From PALSA-555 sp035468285 (GTDB taxonomy: Bacteria; Actinomycetota; Acidimicrobiia; IMCC26256; PALSA-555), in NCBI GenBank assembly GCA_035468285.1, contig DATISY010000062.1:1-31691 (forward strand): DNA of 31,691 nucleotides, in the 5' to 3' direction. Positions 1 to 7,980 of this stretch are shown here, one piece after another. How positions within the stretch are numbered: the stretch's first letter is position 1; each line of letters opens with the position of its first letter. The notes below the pieces were generated by a model that ran no database searches, was not told the origin of the DNA, and was given only the letters and a program-made list of their open reading frames with translations. Both the position numbers and the translations under genes were made by a program.

Positions 1-55
1 TAGAGGGGCCGGGATCGCACGCTGGCGGACGCCCGATGCAGCCCCAGGACCGTGA

Positions 56-307
56 CACGACGACGGTCGGGTCGATGCCTACCGCACGTTCGCTGCCGCG
101 CTCTCGGCCATCAAGTTCCCGCCCGCCGTCCAGCCTGAGTCACAGAGCATCATCGGCACGGCGAACAACATCGCCGCCACGACCTCCAACGCGGCGGCGG
201 CCGCGGGACAAGGCGACCCCAACGTGGTCACGACCTACAACCAACAGCAATCGTCGTTCCAAGCTGCGCTCTCGACGTTCGAGACGCACCTTCAGCAGGC
301 CCTGTGA
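56..307 (+). pseudogene. C-terminal part of a helical protein, reading frame closed upstream
   Basis: This frame gives about 83 residues of natural-looking sequence rich in Ala, Gln, Asn and Thr (for example AYRTFAAALSAIKFPP near the start), ending in TGA at 305-307. It looks like the helical C terminus of a secreted or coiled protein. I do not recognise the family. An in-frame TGA lies at 53-55 and there is no ATG, GTG or TTG in frame before the conserved-looking part, so it cannot start inside the window. Either the gene is frameshifted near position 50, or the first 55 bases hold a sequence error and the gene begins left of the window. A stem-loop follows six bases after the stop, which fits a real gene end. 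Confidence 0.4.
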
Positions 308-312
308 GGCCA

Positions 313-353
313 CCAGTATTGGGGAGCCGGGCGAGGGCTCGACCTGATACTGG
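313..353 (+). terminator. Two-part stem-loop after the partial gene
   Basis: CCAGTAT (313-319) pairs with ATACTGG (347-353), and inside it GAGCC pairs with GGCTC. It starts six bases after the stop at 307. There is no T-run, so it is only a candidate terminator. A second inverted repeat, GGCGAATCG (361-369, with the preceding G at 360) and CGATTCGCC (442-450), lies further right. I see no convincing gene from 308 to 570. Confidence 0.4.
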
Positions 354-537
354 TTAGCTGGCGAATCGGTGTTCGATGGCGTCGAGGCGGCGCAGTATTT
401 ACGTGAGGCCCGTCCCTGACGTGCCCAGGGCCGTTTGGCGTCGATTCGCCGGTCAACCCACGACGGCTGGCTGGTGAGCCGCACCCCACCGGGCGCGGCG
501 ACAGGGCCAGTCCGGAGGGAGTATCTCGGGGAAGGAT

Positions 538-552
538 CCCGAAGCCTTCGGG
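538..552 (-). terminator. Small hairpin downstream of the cobalamin operon
   Basis: CCCGAA, a three-base GCC loop, then TTCGGG. It lies 19 bases past the stop of the last gene of the minus-strand operon. The stem is short and no T-run follows, so this is a weak terminator candidate. Confidence 0.3.
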
Positions 553-570
553 CCCACCCGGGGCGTGCAC

Positions 571-1515
571 TCAACCCAGCGGTGCGGCGAGCGGCGGCGC
601 AGGTTGCGCCCACGCATCGGGATGGAGGATCCCGGCGAGGATCTCGACGCCGTCGACGAGGCGGGGACCGGGTCGGACGAAGTACGACGAGGCGTCAACC
701 GCCCAGACCTGCCCGGCGGCTGCGGCCGGGGTCGCCGCGAGGTGCGCCCGGAGGCCGGGGTCGTCGAGCAGCTCGCGGGTGCCCGCGAGGTCGTAGCCGC
801 ACGGGGCGACGACGACCAGCTCGGGGGCGGCCGAGATGATGGCGGGCCACGTCAGCGCTTCGGAGTACGCCCCGGCGCGTGCGAGGACCGGCTCGCCCCC
901 CGCGGCATGGACCATGTCGGGGAGCCAGTGCCCGGCATTGAACGGCGGGTCCGTCCACTCGAGCACGAACACGCGGGGTCGCGGGAGGCCGTCGACCGCG
1001 GCCGCGACGCGGGCCAGGCGGTCCCGCAGCCTGGCGACGCAGGCGTGACCGCGGTCGGGATGCCCGGTGACGTCGGCCACGGTCTGGATGTCGGCGAGAA
1101 CCTCCTCGAGGGTCTTCGGGTCGAGCGTGACCACCTGGGCACGGCAGCCGAGGTGGTCGAGGGCGTCGGTCACTTCGCTCACGTCGACCGCGCACACCGC
1201 GCAGAGGTCCTGGGTGAGGACGAGGTCGGGGTCGAGGGCACGCAGCGCGCCTTCGTCGAGGGTGTAGATGGATTCGTGGGCGTCGGTGCGCTCGGTCACC
1301 GCCTGGTCGATCTCGGCCGGTGAGAGCCCCTCGGGGAGCGAGGTGTCGGAGACGACCCGCTTGGTCCGCGCCCCCGGCGGGTAGTCGCACTCGAACGTGA
1401 CGCCGACCAGCGCGTCGTCGAGCCCGAGGGCGTAGACGATCTCGGTCGCCGACGGGAGGAGCGACACGATGCGGCGCCCCACCGTCGGGGGACCGGACGG
1501 CGGGGCGGTGCTCAT
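571..1515 (-). CDS. BtuF-like cobalamin-binding protein without signal peptide
   Basis: A 314-residue protein of the helical-backbone metal-receptor (BtuF/FecB, COG0614) fold. It opens with the typical strand RRIVSLLPSATEIVYALG near residue 14 and carries a paired-cysteine motif LCAVCAV near residues 105-111, which I associate with the leaderless 'cobalamin-binding protein' branch. No signal peptide or lipobox is visible, so it is probably cytoplasmic. That is odd for an ABC substrate-binding protein. Its ATG overlaps the stop of the ATPase gene by 4 bp, so it is translated as the last gene of the riboswitch-controlled cobalamin operon. Role inferred: binding or handling a corrinoid, or another chelate, after uptake. 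Family call is firm; ligand and location are inferred. Confidence 0.85.
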   Translation of the reverse strand: MSTAPPSGPPTVGRRIVSLLPSATEIVYALGLDDALVGVTFECDYPPGARTKRVVSDTSLPEGLSPAEIDQAVTERTDAHESIYTLDEGALRALDPDLVLTQDLCAVCAVDVSEVTDALDHLGCRAQVVTLDPKTLEEVLADIQTVADVTGHPDRGHACVARLRDRLARVAAAVDGLPRPRVFVLEWTDPPFNAGHWLPDMVHAAGGEPVLARAGAYSEALTWPAIISAAPELVVVAPCGYDLAGTRELLDDPGLRAHLAATPAAAAGQVWAVDASSYFVRPGPRLVDGVEILAGILHPDAWAQPAPPLAAPLG

Positions 1516-2300
1516 CGGGCGGCGCGCACGGCGCGGTAGGGGACGACGACAGGCCCGTCGTCGCCCTGGAAGACGGTGACGTGGGCGCCGAAGTGCGCCC
1601 GGAGGCGGTCCGGGGTCAGCACCTCCGTCGCCGAGCCCCGGTCGACGACGCGACCCTCGGCGAGGAGCACGAGCCGGTCGGCGTAGAGGCCGGCCAGGGT
1701 CAGGTCGTGGAGCGTGGAGATGACCGTGAGCCCCTCGTCGTGGCGGAGGGTGTCGATCAGCTCGAGGACCTCCTGCTGGTGACCGATGTCGAGCGCGGTG
1801 GTCGGCTCGTCGAGGAGCAGCACTCGGGGCTCTTGGAGCAGCGCGCGGGTGAGGAGGACACGCTGGCGCTCGCCGCCGGACAGGGTCTCGACCCGACGCT
1901 CTGCGAGGTCGGTCAGCCCGAGCAGCGTCAGCGTGTCGTGGGCCCGGGCCAGGTCGGCGGCGGTCTCGGTCCCGAGGAACGGCAGGTGCGGGGTGCGGCC
2001 CAGGAGGACGTAGTCGAGGACTCGGATCGCGGGGGGGACCACCGGCACCTGTGGGACGAGCGCGAGGAGACGGGCCCGGTCCCGGGTGCGGAGCTGGCGG
2101 GCGTCACGTCCCGCGAGCTCGACCTGACCCTGCTCCGGGGTGACGATCCCGGCCAGCACGTGGAGGAGTGTGGTCTTGCCCGCCCCGTTCGGTCCGACGA
2201 CCGTCACCCACTCGCCCGGGGCGGCGGCGACATCGACACCGTCGAGGACGCGACGCGACCCGTGCTCGACGACGAGGCCGTGGGCGGCGATCCCGTTCAC
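1512..2300 (-). CDS. btuD: ABC transporter ATPase, cobalamin/siderophore type
   Basis: A 262-residue ATPase of the BtuD/FecE/HmuV family that powers import across the inner membrane. Walker A GPNGAGKT is at residues 36-43, the signature LSGGERQ at 140-146, Walker B RVLLLDEP at about 159-166, and the H-loop histidine in STLHD near 198. Its start overlaps the permease stop by 4 bp and its own stop overlaps the next start by 4 bp, so translation is coupled on both sides. The substrate is called cobalamin from the riboswitch upstream of the operon rather than from the ATPase itself, which cannot tell B12 from haem or siderophores. Confidence 0.93.
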   Translation of the reverse strand: MNGIAAHGLVVEHGSRRVLDGVDVAAAPGEWVTVVGPNGAGKTTLLHVLAGIVTPEQGQVELAGRDARQLRTRDRARLLALVPQVPVVPPAIRVLDYVLLGRTPHLPFLGTETAADLARAHDTLTLLGLTDLAERRVETLSGGERQRVLLTRALLQEPRVLLLDEPTTALDIGHQQEVLELIDTLRHDEGLTVISTLHDLTLAGLYADRLVLLAEGRVVDRGSATEVLTPDRLRAHFGAHVTVFQGDDGPVVVPYRAVRAAR

Positions 2301-3337
2301 GACGGCGCCAGCCGGGAGGTCCGCAGCACGAGGATGAAGAAGGGTGCGCCGACGAACGCGGTGACGAGACCGATGGGGATCTCGCCCGGCGCGGCGACGG
2401 TGCGGGCGGCGAGGTCGGCGAAGGCGAGGAACGCCGCCCCGAACAGGAGCGACAACGGGAGGATGGTCCGGTAGCTGGGGCCGGTGAGGAGCCGCACCGT
2501 GTGGGGGACGATGATCCCGACGAAGCCGATCAGCCCGCTGACCGACACCGCGGCCGCGGTCGCGAACGACGCGGTGATCACGATGATGACCCGGGCTTTC
2601 CGGGCCGAGATCCCGAGCGTCGTCGCCTCGGCGTCACCGACCGCGAGGACGTCGAGGATTCGGCGGTGTGCGAGCAGGATCACCGACGTGACCACGAAGT
2701 ACGGGAGGAGGAGCAGCACGTCACTCCATCCCGCGGTGGTGAGCCGGCCGAGGATCCAGGAGTAGACCTCCCGGATGGTGTCAGCGTGCTGCTGCTGCAC
2801 GTAGGTCTGCACCGCGGTGAGGAAGCTCGCCACCGCGACACCGGCGAGGAGCAACGACGCCGTCGATCCCCCACCGCTGGCCCGGCCGACGAGGTAGGCG
2901 ACGAGCACGGCGCCGAGCGCGCCGACGAACGCCGCGAGCGGGAGCGGGTTGAGCCCACCGCCCGAGAGGCCGGGGGCGGCGGCGATGACGATCGTCACCG
3001 CTAGGCCCGCGCCCGCGGCGGCGCCCAGCAGGTACGGGTCGGCGAGGGGATTGCGGAACACCCCTTGGTAGGAGGCGCCCGCCCCGGCGAGCATCGCGCC
3101 CACGAGGAGCGCGAGCACGACCCGGGGCAGGCGCAGCTCCCACACGATGGTGCGCTGCTGATGGTCGAGGCCGTGACCCCCGCCGACGAGCGGCAGGTGT
3201 CTGGTGGCCTCGGTGACGATCCGGCTGAGCGGGATGCTGGTGGGACCGACGGCGACCCCGACGAGCAACGCGACGGCCACCGCGGCCAGCCCGGCGAGCA
3301 CCCACCGGGACTTGAGGTGCGCGGCGGCGGTCCTCAC
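2297..3337 (-). CDS. btuC: ABC transporter permease, FecCD/BtuC family
   Basis: A 346-residue integral membrane protein of the FecCD family, the usual length. Roughly ten hydrophobic segments run through it. The family-typical stretch GAMLAGAGASYQGVFRNPLA lies near residue 80, followed by DPYLLG. GLIGFVGIIVPHTVRL near residue 270 is the conserved loop that meets the ATPase. It forms the translocation channel with BtuD and receives substrate from the binding protein encoded just upstream. It overlaps both neighbours by 4 bp. Cobalamin is assigned from the riboswitch; the fold alone would also fit an iron-chelate importer. Confidence 0.93.
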   Translation of the reverse strand: MRTAAAHLKSRWVLAGLAAVAVALLVGVAVGPTSIPLSRIVTEATRHLPLVGGGHGLDHQQRTIVWELRLPRVVLALLVGAMLAGAGASYQGVFRNPLADPYLLGAAAGAGLAVTIVIAAAPGLSGGGLNPLPLAAFVGALGAVLVAYLVGRASGGGSTASLLLAGVAVASFLTAVQTYVQQQHADTIREVYSWILGRLTTAGWSDVLLLLPYFVVTSVILLAHRRILDVLAVGDAEATTLGISARKARVIIVITASFATAAAVSVSGLIGFVGIIVPHTVRLLTGPSYRTILPLSLLFGAAFLAFADLAARTVAAPGEIPIGLVTAFVGAPFFILVLRTSRLAPS

Positions 3338-4260
3338 GCCGCTTTCGCCTGCGTCCCCTGGACCTCGGCGACGACGGTGCGGAACAGCTGCACGGTCCGG
3401 GGACCCCAGCGGGACGCGATGTCGTCATCGAGGGCGACCACGTGCCTTCCGGTCACCGCGGTCAGCTGGGACCAGCCGGGACGGGACGCGACCGCCGCCG
3501 GGCTCTGGGCGCAGCACTTGGTGTCGGCCAGGAAGATGTAAGTCGGGTTCGCCGAGATGATGTACTCCTGGGAGAGTTGCGGGTAACCCGAGCCGCTCTG
3601 GTCGGCCTGGTCGGCGATGTTCTTCAACCCGGCCATGGCCAGGATCTGACCGATGAACGAGTGCGACGACGCAGAGAAGAAGGTGTTGTCGAGCTCGTAG
3701 TAGACGGTGGGCTGCGGGGACCGCTTCGGGACGCTGGCCGCCAGGCGGCCCAGCTCGGACTTCATGGACGCGACCACCCGCGTCGCCCCGGACCGGTTGC
3801 CGGTCACGGAGCCGAGCGCGGTCAGCTGTCGGTAGCTGTCGGCGACTGTGGTTGCCGGCAGCTGCACCAGGGCCCGGACACCGAGCTGGCGGAGCGCGTC
3901 GGCGACGCCGCCGTCCGAGAGGATTACCAGGTCGGGCTTGTACCCGGTGATCGACTCGACGTTGGGCTGGAACCCAGAAAGCTTGGTCCGCGGCGCCGAT
4001 TTCGGATAGTTCGACTTGTCATCGACCGCGATGACCTGCCGTCCGGCTCCGATCGCGAAGAGCATCTCGGTGGCGGTCGGGGACAGCGACACGATCCGCT
4101 TCGGTCGCGCCGCGGCCGCCACGGACGTCGACGAGGCCGCCGACACCGGTATCACCGTCGCGACCCCGGACACCACCAGCGTGATCAACACGGTAACGGC
4201 CGCGCCGACCAGCGCGACGGGATGCGATGCGCGCCGAGCGCGCCAAGAAGCAACTGACAT
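3334..4260 (-). CDS. btuF: Extracytoplasmic cobalamin-binding protein
   Basis: A 308-residue substrate-binding protein of the BtuF/FecB type. A positively charged N terminus and a long hydrophobic segment (about residues 10-40) are followed by Ala/Ser-rich sequence and the mature domain RPKRIVSLSPTATEMLFAIG. No lipobox cysteine is seen, so it is either cleaved and released or held by the uncleaved helix. The ATG at 4260 is chosen because AAGGATG lies about 10 bases upstream; an ATG at 4293 would fall inside the riboswitch region. It is the first gene of the operon and overlaps the permease by 4 bp. It differs from the second, leaderless BtuF-like protein at the operon end. Confidence 0.88.
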   Translation of the reverse strand: MSVASWRARRASHPVALVGAAVTVLITLVVSGVATVIPVSAASSTSVAAAARPKRIVSLSPTATEMLFAIGAGRQVIAVDDKSNYPKSAPRTKLSGFQPNVESITGYKPDLVILSDGGVADALRQLGVRALVQLPATTVADSYRQLTALGSVTGNRSGATRVVASMKSELGRLAASVPKRSPQPTVYYELDNTFFSASSHSFIGQILAMAGLKNIADQADQSGSGYPQLSQEYIISANPTYIFLADTKCCAQSPAAVASRPGWSQLTAVTGRHVVALDDDIASRWGPRTVQLFRTVVAEVQGTQAKAA

Positions 4261-4268
4261 CTGCACCC

Positions 4269-4281
4269 ATCCTTCGTGGAT
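4269..4281 (-). promoter_or_regulatory. Possible SD-masking hairpin before btuF
   Basis: On the minus strand ATCC-ACGAA-GGAT can fold, and the GGAT arm belongs to the likely ribosome binding site of btuF. With no T-run terminator between the riboswitch and the ATG, this suggests control at translation. The stem is only four pairs, so this is a weak inference. Confidence 0.3.
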
Positions 4282-4294
4282 CGAACCTGTCAAC

Positions 4295-4450
4295 GTGTCG
4301 CAGCCGGTCTCCTGGCTCCCGGATCACCGCTCACTCCGCCTTCCCAGACCCGAAGATCCAGTGGCGACAAGGAGTTCGCTCCCCGGTCACAGTGGCGAGG
4401 ACCGCGCCGGTCTTGCACCGGCTTCCCGTGCACTACGACGGCTCGATGTC
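4295..4450 (-). promoter_or_regulatory. Cobalamin (adenosylcobalamin) riboswitch
   Basis: Read on the minus strand, the landmarks of this class appear in order. GGGAAGC (4427-4421) leads into CCGGTGCAAGACCGG; then GCGGTCCTCGCCACTGTGAC (4405-4386); a second GCCACTGG (4366-4359); GGGAAGGCGGAG (4345-4334); and the B12 box AGCCAGGAGACCGGCTGC (4317-4300). It lies directly before btuF, where B12 binding would repress uptake. The stretch 4451-4585 should hold promoters for this operon and for the divergent gene; I cannot place them with confidence. Confidence 0.93.
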
Positions 4451-4585
4451 TAGCCGTACCCGCCGCCGTCGTCAATGACCGCCGCGTGCCCGCCGCGTTG
4501 ACGACGGGCACGGTGGCCGTTGCTAGGTTGCCGGGCTCGCCGAGAATCCCGCCGCGGCCGCGGCGCACCAGGGAGGACCCCGCGC

Positions 4586-5256
4586 ATGCGTCGAGGACGT
4601 TGGGTCGCCGGGACTGTCTGGGTCGCGGCCGCGCTGACGCTCGTCGCGCCGGCCGGCGCGGGAGCGCGCGCCGCCGCATCGGACCGGGCCATCCTCACGG
4701 CCGGGGTGCTCACCGCTAGGGATGTCCCATCGACGTGGGTGGGCGCCAAGCAGGCCGACGTGGGGACGAAGAACTACCAGGGCATCGCGATTTGCCGCCA
4801 GATCGCGAACGCGATGGACGCCGCCCGGCGCGGCGCGCACCGCTTCTCACCCCAGTTCGCGGACCCGTCCCCGACGAGCAACGCGCTAGCTGAGGACACC
4901 GTGTTCGCCTTCACGAGCGTCAAGTTCGCCCAGCAGTACGCCGGCGCCTCCGCGGCCAGCAACGCCGCGTCGTGCTACCAGCAGGCATTCGTCCGGGCGA
5001 GCCGCGGGCAGGGGCAGGCCGCCGTCACGCCGCTCACCGACGTGCAGGGCCTCGGCGACCAGGGCGTCGGATTCGAGGCCGATATCACCGGCACCCAGAA
5101 CGGCCAGCCGGTGCACGCGGTCGCGGACGTCGTCGGGGCCGGGTCGGGCGAGCCTTCGTCGGCTTCAACTTCTTGAACAACGACGTGCGGCTCCCCGAAG
5201 GCGTGGGCATCATCCAGGCCGTGCTCGCCCGGCTGACCCCCGCGGTGCACGGCTGA
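4586..5256 (+). pseudogene. Secreted protein of unknown function, frameshifted near its 3' end
   Basis: ATG at 4586 follows a good SD, GGGAGGA (4571-4577). The protein starts with a clear Sec signal peptide (MRRGRWVAGT, a hydrophobic core, then GAGARAAA), then a domain of about 160 residues with LTARDVPSTWVG, ICRQIANAM and SCYQQAFVRA. The layout recalls extracellular sensor-type domains of actinobacteria, but I do not recognise the family. The original frame runs out at 5176. The natural C terminus, GRAFVGFNFLNNDVRLPEGV followed by about 17 residues, continues in the neighbouring frame and stops at 5256. The shift lies around 5135-5160, in a G/C-rich run. It is a one-base indel in the genome or a sequencing error. 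Confidence 0.65.
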
Positions 5257-5264
5257 ACCAACGC

Positions 5265-5843
5265 TCAACCCGGCGACGGGCCGACGTGGGACCGCACCAT
5301 CACATGCTCGGGCGCGATCTCGTCGGGGACGACCGCGTCGCGCACCCAGGCGAACCCCGCCCGGGCGAACGCCCCGATGGAGCGGGCGTTCCCGACGGCA
5401 GGGCCGGCGACGACCCGGTCGACGCCGACCGGAAGGACCACGTCGGCGACGAACTGGTCGATGACCCGGCTCCCCACGCCCCGTCCCACGAACGCCGGGT
5501 CGGCGATCAGGATGTCGACGGCCGCCGCGTCGCCCGCCTGCTCACCGATCGCCGCGGCGTGCTCGGGGAAGTCGGCGAGCCGGTACCACTGAATCATCCC
5601 GACGTCGGTGCCGTCGACGAGGATCACGTACTCGTGGCCGGGACCACCGGCGTCGATGTCGGGCCCGTACTCGACCTCGGTCTGCTCGAGCGTCATCGGC
5701 GGCGGTTCCGCGCCGTCGGGGCGCAGCTCGTCACGCCACCACGCCGCGACGTGCGGCGTGTTCAGCCAGTCGGTGAGCCTCGCGAGGTCGGCCCGGGTGA
5801 GCGGGCGGAACGAGATCGCGGGTGCGGTGTCGGGAACGGTCAC
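5265..5843 (-). CDS. GNAT acetyltransferase, AAC(6')-like
   Basis: A 192-residue GNAT protein that transfers acetyl from acetyl-CoA to an amine. The N terminus ISFRPLTRADLARLTDWLN followed by PHVAAWW resembles AAC(6')-type enzymes. Motif A, with IADPAFVGRGVGSRVIDQF near residues 120-140, carries the acetyl-CoA phosphate loop (GRGVGS). FARAGF near the end is the usual motif B. A GTG at 5843 is preferred because homology begins just after it; the longer frame adds only Arg-rich sequence overlapping the upstream gene. It lies 23 bp after the four-Cys protein gene and may be the last gene of that unit. Its substrate (aminoglycoside, siderophore precursor or other) cannot be told from sequence. 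Confidence 0.82.
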   Translation of the reverse strand: MTVPDTAPAISFRPLTRADLARLTDWLNTPHVAAWWRDELRPDGAEPPPMTLEQTEVEYGPDIDAGGPGHEYVILVDGTDVGMIQWYRLADFPEHAAAIGEQAGDAAAVDILIADPAFVGRGVGSRVIDQFVADVVLPVGVDRVVAGPAVGNARSIGAFARAGFAWVRDAVVPDEIAPEHVMVRSHVGPSPG

Positions 5844-5866
5844 GACGCGACGTCGCGTCGACGAGC

Positions 5867-6241
5867 TCAGCGATTGCTCAGCTGGAAGTCGTCGCCGTCG
5901 TCGGGTGGGCGACGCCGCCAGAACTGCCACCGCTTCCGGGACCCGGCTTGACGGTCGAGGTCGACGACGACGTCATGTTCGGCTCCTTCCACGATCGCTT
6001 CGGCGTCTTCGAGGACGGAGGCGATCTCCTCGGGATCGTCGTCCGGTTCGGGTTCGACGGGGGGGCGGGCCAGGCTGCCTTCGGCCATGCCTCCCTGGAG
6101 CAGGGAGGGCTCGTACTTCTCGCAGTGCTCGGGGCAGCGCCAGGGCTGCTCGGGCGCCAGGCCGAGGGTGCAGTACCGGGCGACCTCGCCGCTGTCGTAG
6201 GTCCGGCTCTCGAAGTGCCGGCAGTCTTCGCGCATCGCCAT
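5867..6241 (-). CDS. Small four-cysteine protein of unknown function
   Basis: A 124-residue protein. The first about 45 residues hold DCRHFESRTY, RYCTLGLAPE and PWRCPEHCEKYEP, giving four Cys and two His in a C-x(n)-C-x(n)-CPEHC arrangement that looks like a small metal-binding domain. The rest is acidic and low in complexity, then ends in a basic tail (RKRWQFWRRR). I have the impression of similar proteins in Acidimicrobiia-like genomes, but know no function. The ATG at 6241 is chosen because AGGA lies 10 bases upstream; a GTG at 6250 would be too close to it. It starts 47 bp after the ATPase gene ends and is probably co-transcribed with it. Confidence 0.72.
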   Translation of the reverse strand: MAMREDCRHFESRTYDSGEVARYCTLGLAPEQPWRCPEHCEKYEPSLLQGGMAEGSLARPPVEPEPDDDPEEIASVLEDAEAIVEGAEHDVVVDLDRQAGSRKRWQFWRRRPPDDGDDFQLSNR

Positions 6242-6288
6242 GACGCACACGTCCTATCGTCGCTTCGTGCGGGGAAGCCCGTCGCTGG

Positions 6289-7980
6289 TCACCAACCGGG
6301 TCCGGGGATCGGCGGGGCGGACCGGCGGCGCGCCGGATCGCATGGTACCGAGAGATCCGGCGGCACCGAATCGGGTCTCTCGACGGGCGCGGCGCGGACC
6401 AGGACCTTGACGGCTTCGCCGCCTCGGATGACGAAGGCCTCGCCCGTGCGGAGCGCCCGGACCTCGTCGGGGTCCACGACGGGGCGCGAGGCGGGTCGTT
6501 GGGTCGCGCGACCGGTGGGTGCACGGTCGACGAGCTGCTCGGTGCGTTCCATCGTCCGGGTGCGGCCGGCGAGCTCGGCGAGGCGGTCGGGTTGCTTGAG
6601 CTGGTGCACGACGACGGTCCCCACCGTGCCGGCCAGCCGTTCCCGGACGGCGTCGGTGCGGCCGAGACTGGCCCAGGTCTGGCCGATGAGCGCGACTCCC
6701 ACCCCGAACGACCGGACCCGCTCGACGAGCTCGACGGCGGCGTCGGGTCGGGCCGCGAGCTTCGAGAACTCGTCGACCACGACGAGCGCCCGGCGGGTCG
6801 TCGGCTTGCGGGCCATCGCCCAGTGGAGGAGGTCCTCGAGGAGGAACGCCCCGACCTCCTCGGCCTGGTCGCGGTGCTCGGGTCGGCCCACCGGGACGTA
6901 CGCCGCGGGGACGTCCTCGTACGACCAGGTCCCGTCGAGGGTGGTCCCCACCGCCCACGCCACCCCCTCATACCGGAAGCGGGCCCCGAGGAAGTCGGGG
7001 GTGGCCATGGCCTTGATCGTGTCGGCCTGCTCCGGGACGTCGCGCCAGGCACGCCGGAGGGCGCGCTGGTCCATCCGGGCCACGAGCTCGCCGAACGACC
7101 GGGGTGGCGCGGGCCGCGCCACGGCCCAGCGCAGGACATTGCGGGCGATTCCCGCGTAGTACGGCTCGGTGAACCGCTGGGTCGCGAGCAGCCGGTTCAC
7201 GATGGTCTCCGCGCTCCCCCGCCACCCGTCGATGGGCTGGCGGGACCCGTCGATCGCGTGCCGGCCGTGCCCGCACGCCAGGGTGAGGAAGCGGTCAGCG
7301 ACGTCAGGGTCGGCTTTGCCGTCGATCCAGTACACGTCCCAGCCGACGCGCATCGCCTCGCTGGCGAGGGTGAGCGCGGTGACGGTCTTCCCGCTGCCGG
7401 TCTCCCCCACGATGAGCGCCTGGCGGCCCCAGTCGGCCAGCGGGATCGCGACGAGCGACCGGCCGTGCCCCCGCGTGCGGCATCCGGTGAGCGTGCCGGC
7501 GAGGCGGACACCGAGCACGGTCCGGTCGGGTGGCGCGGGCCAACGGCCCCGGGCCGCGATCCGGGCGGCGTGCGCCGCGACGGACCGTCGTCGCCGCTCC
7601 GGGCGGGGGCGGTTGGTCTCGTACCCGTCGCGTCGGTCGGCCAACGCGAGGAGCGCGGGGGCGGCGGCGATTCCGGCGGTGACCTCGAGTGCGGCGATCC
7701 ACCCGAGCGCGCGCAGCACGGGTGTTCCGGCGTGCGCGGGGGACGTGAGCACCGAGAGCACGTGGCGCACGGCGCTCCAGCCCCCGACCGCGGCGACGAG
7801 CGCGGTGGCAACGATCCCGGTGACGACGGCCGGCCAGCGGCGCGCGCCGCGCCGGTCGATCCACCAGGCCAGCGTCGCTGCCGTCGCCGCGCCGGGCGCG
7901 ACCGCGGTCAGGCAGGCCGCGACCAGCAGGGGGCCGCTCACGTCGTCGAGCGCGTCCCGGGGTGCCGCGCCGCTTGTCAC
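6289..7980 (-). CDS. Membrane-anchored TraG/FtsK-like P-loop ATPase
   Basis: A 563-residue protein. Three hydrophobic segments occupy about residues 15-40, 48-68 and 88-114, followed by a basic linker and an ATPase domain. Walker A is GETGSGKT (191-198). A TraD-like strand WIDGKADPDVADRF lies near 218. Walker B is ALVVVDEF (398-405) and a sensor-type LIGQTW lies near 431. This is the layout of coupling proteins (VirD4/TraG) and FtsK-type DNA pumps. The GTG start at 7980 overlaps the stop of the upstream gene (GTGA); the open frame continues upstream only as Arg/Pro-rich shadow sequence. With the Replic_Relax protein before it, a role in moving plasmid or integrated-element DNA is likely. No relaxase is seen in the window. 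Confidence 0.85.
   Translation of the reverse strand: MTSGAAPRDALDDVSGPLLVAACLTAVAPGAATAATLAWWIDRRGARRWPAVVTGIVATALVAAVGGWSAVRHVLSVLTSPAHAGTPVLRALGWIAALEVTAGIAAAPALLALADRRDGYETNRPRPERRRRSVAAHAARIAARGRWPAPPDRTVLGVRLAGTLTGCRTRGHGRSLVAIPLADWGRQALIVGETGSGKTVTALTLASEAMRVGWDVYWIDGKADPDVADRFLTLACGHGRHAIDGSRQPIDGWRGSAETIVNRLLATQRFTEPYYAGIARNVLRWAVARPAPPRSFGELVARMDQRALRRAWRDVPEQADTIKAMATPDFLGARFRYEGVAWAVGTTLDGTWSYEDVPAAYVPVGRPEHRDQAEEVGAFLLEDLLHWAMARKPTTRRALVVVDEFSKLAARPDAAVELVERVRSFGVGVALIGQTWASLGRTDAVRERLAGTVGTVVVHQLKQPDRLAELAGRTRTMERTEQLVDRAPTGRATQRPASRPVVDPDEVRALRTGEAFVIRGGEAVKVLVRAAPVERPDSVPPDLSVPCDPARRRSAPPIPGPGW

Noticed and set aside
308..570. Possible structured RNA (tmRNA, RNase P or similar) in the gap
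   Set aside because: Inverted repeats exist, but none of the conserved segments of known RNA classes could be found.
140..613. 157-codon minus-strand frame after the cobalamin operon
   Set aside because: Arg/Ser/Pro-rich, crosses the end of the last operon gene and the partial gene at the left edge, and shows no domain.
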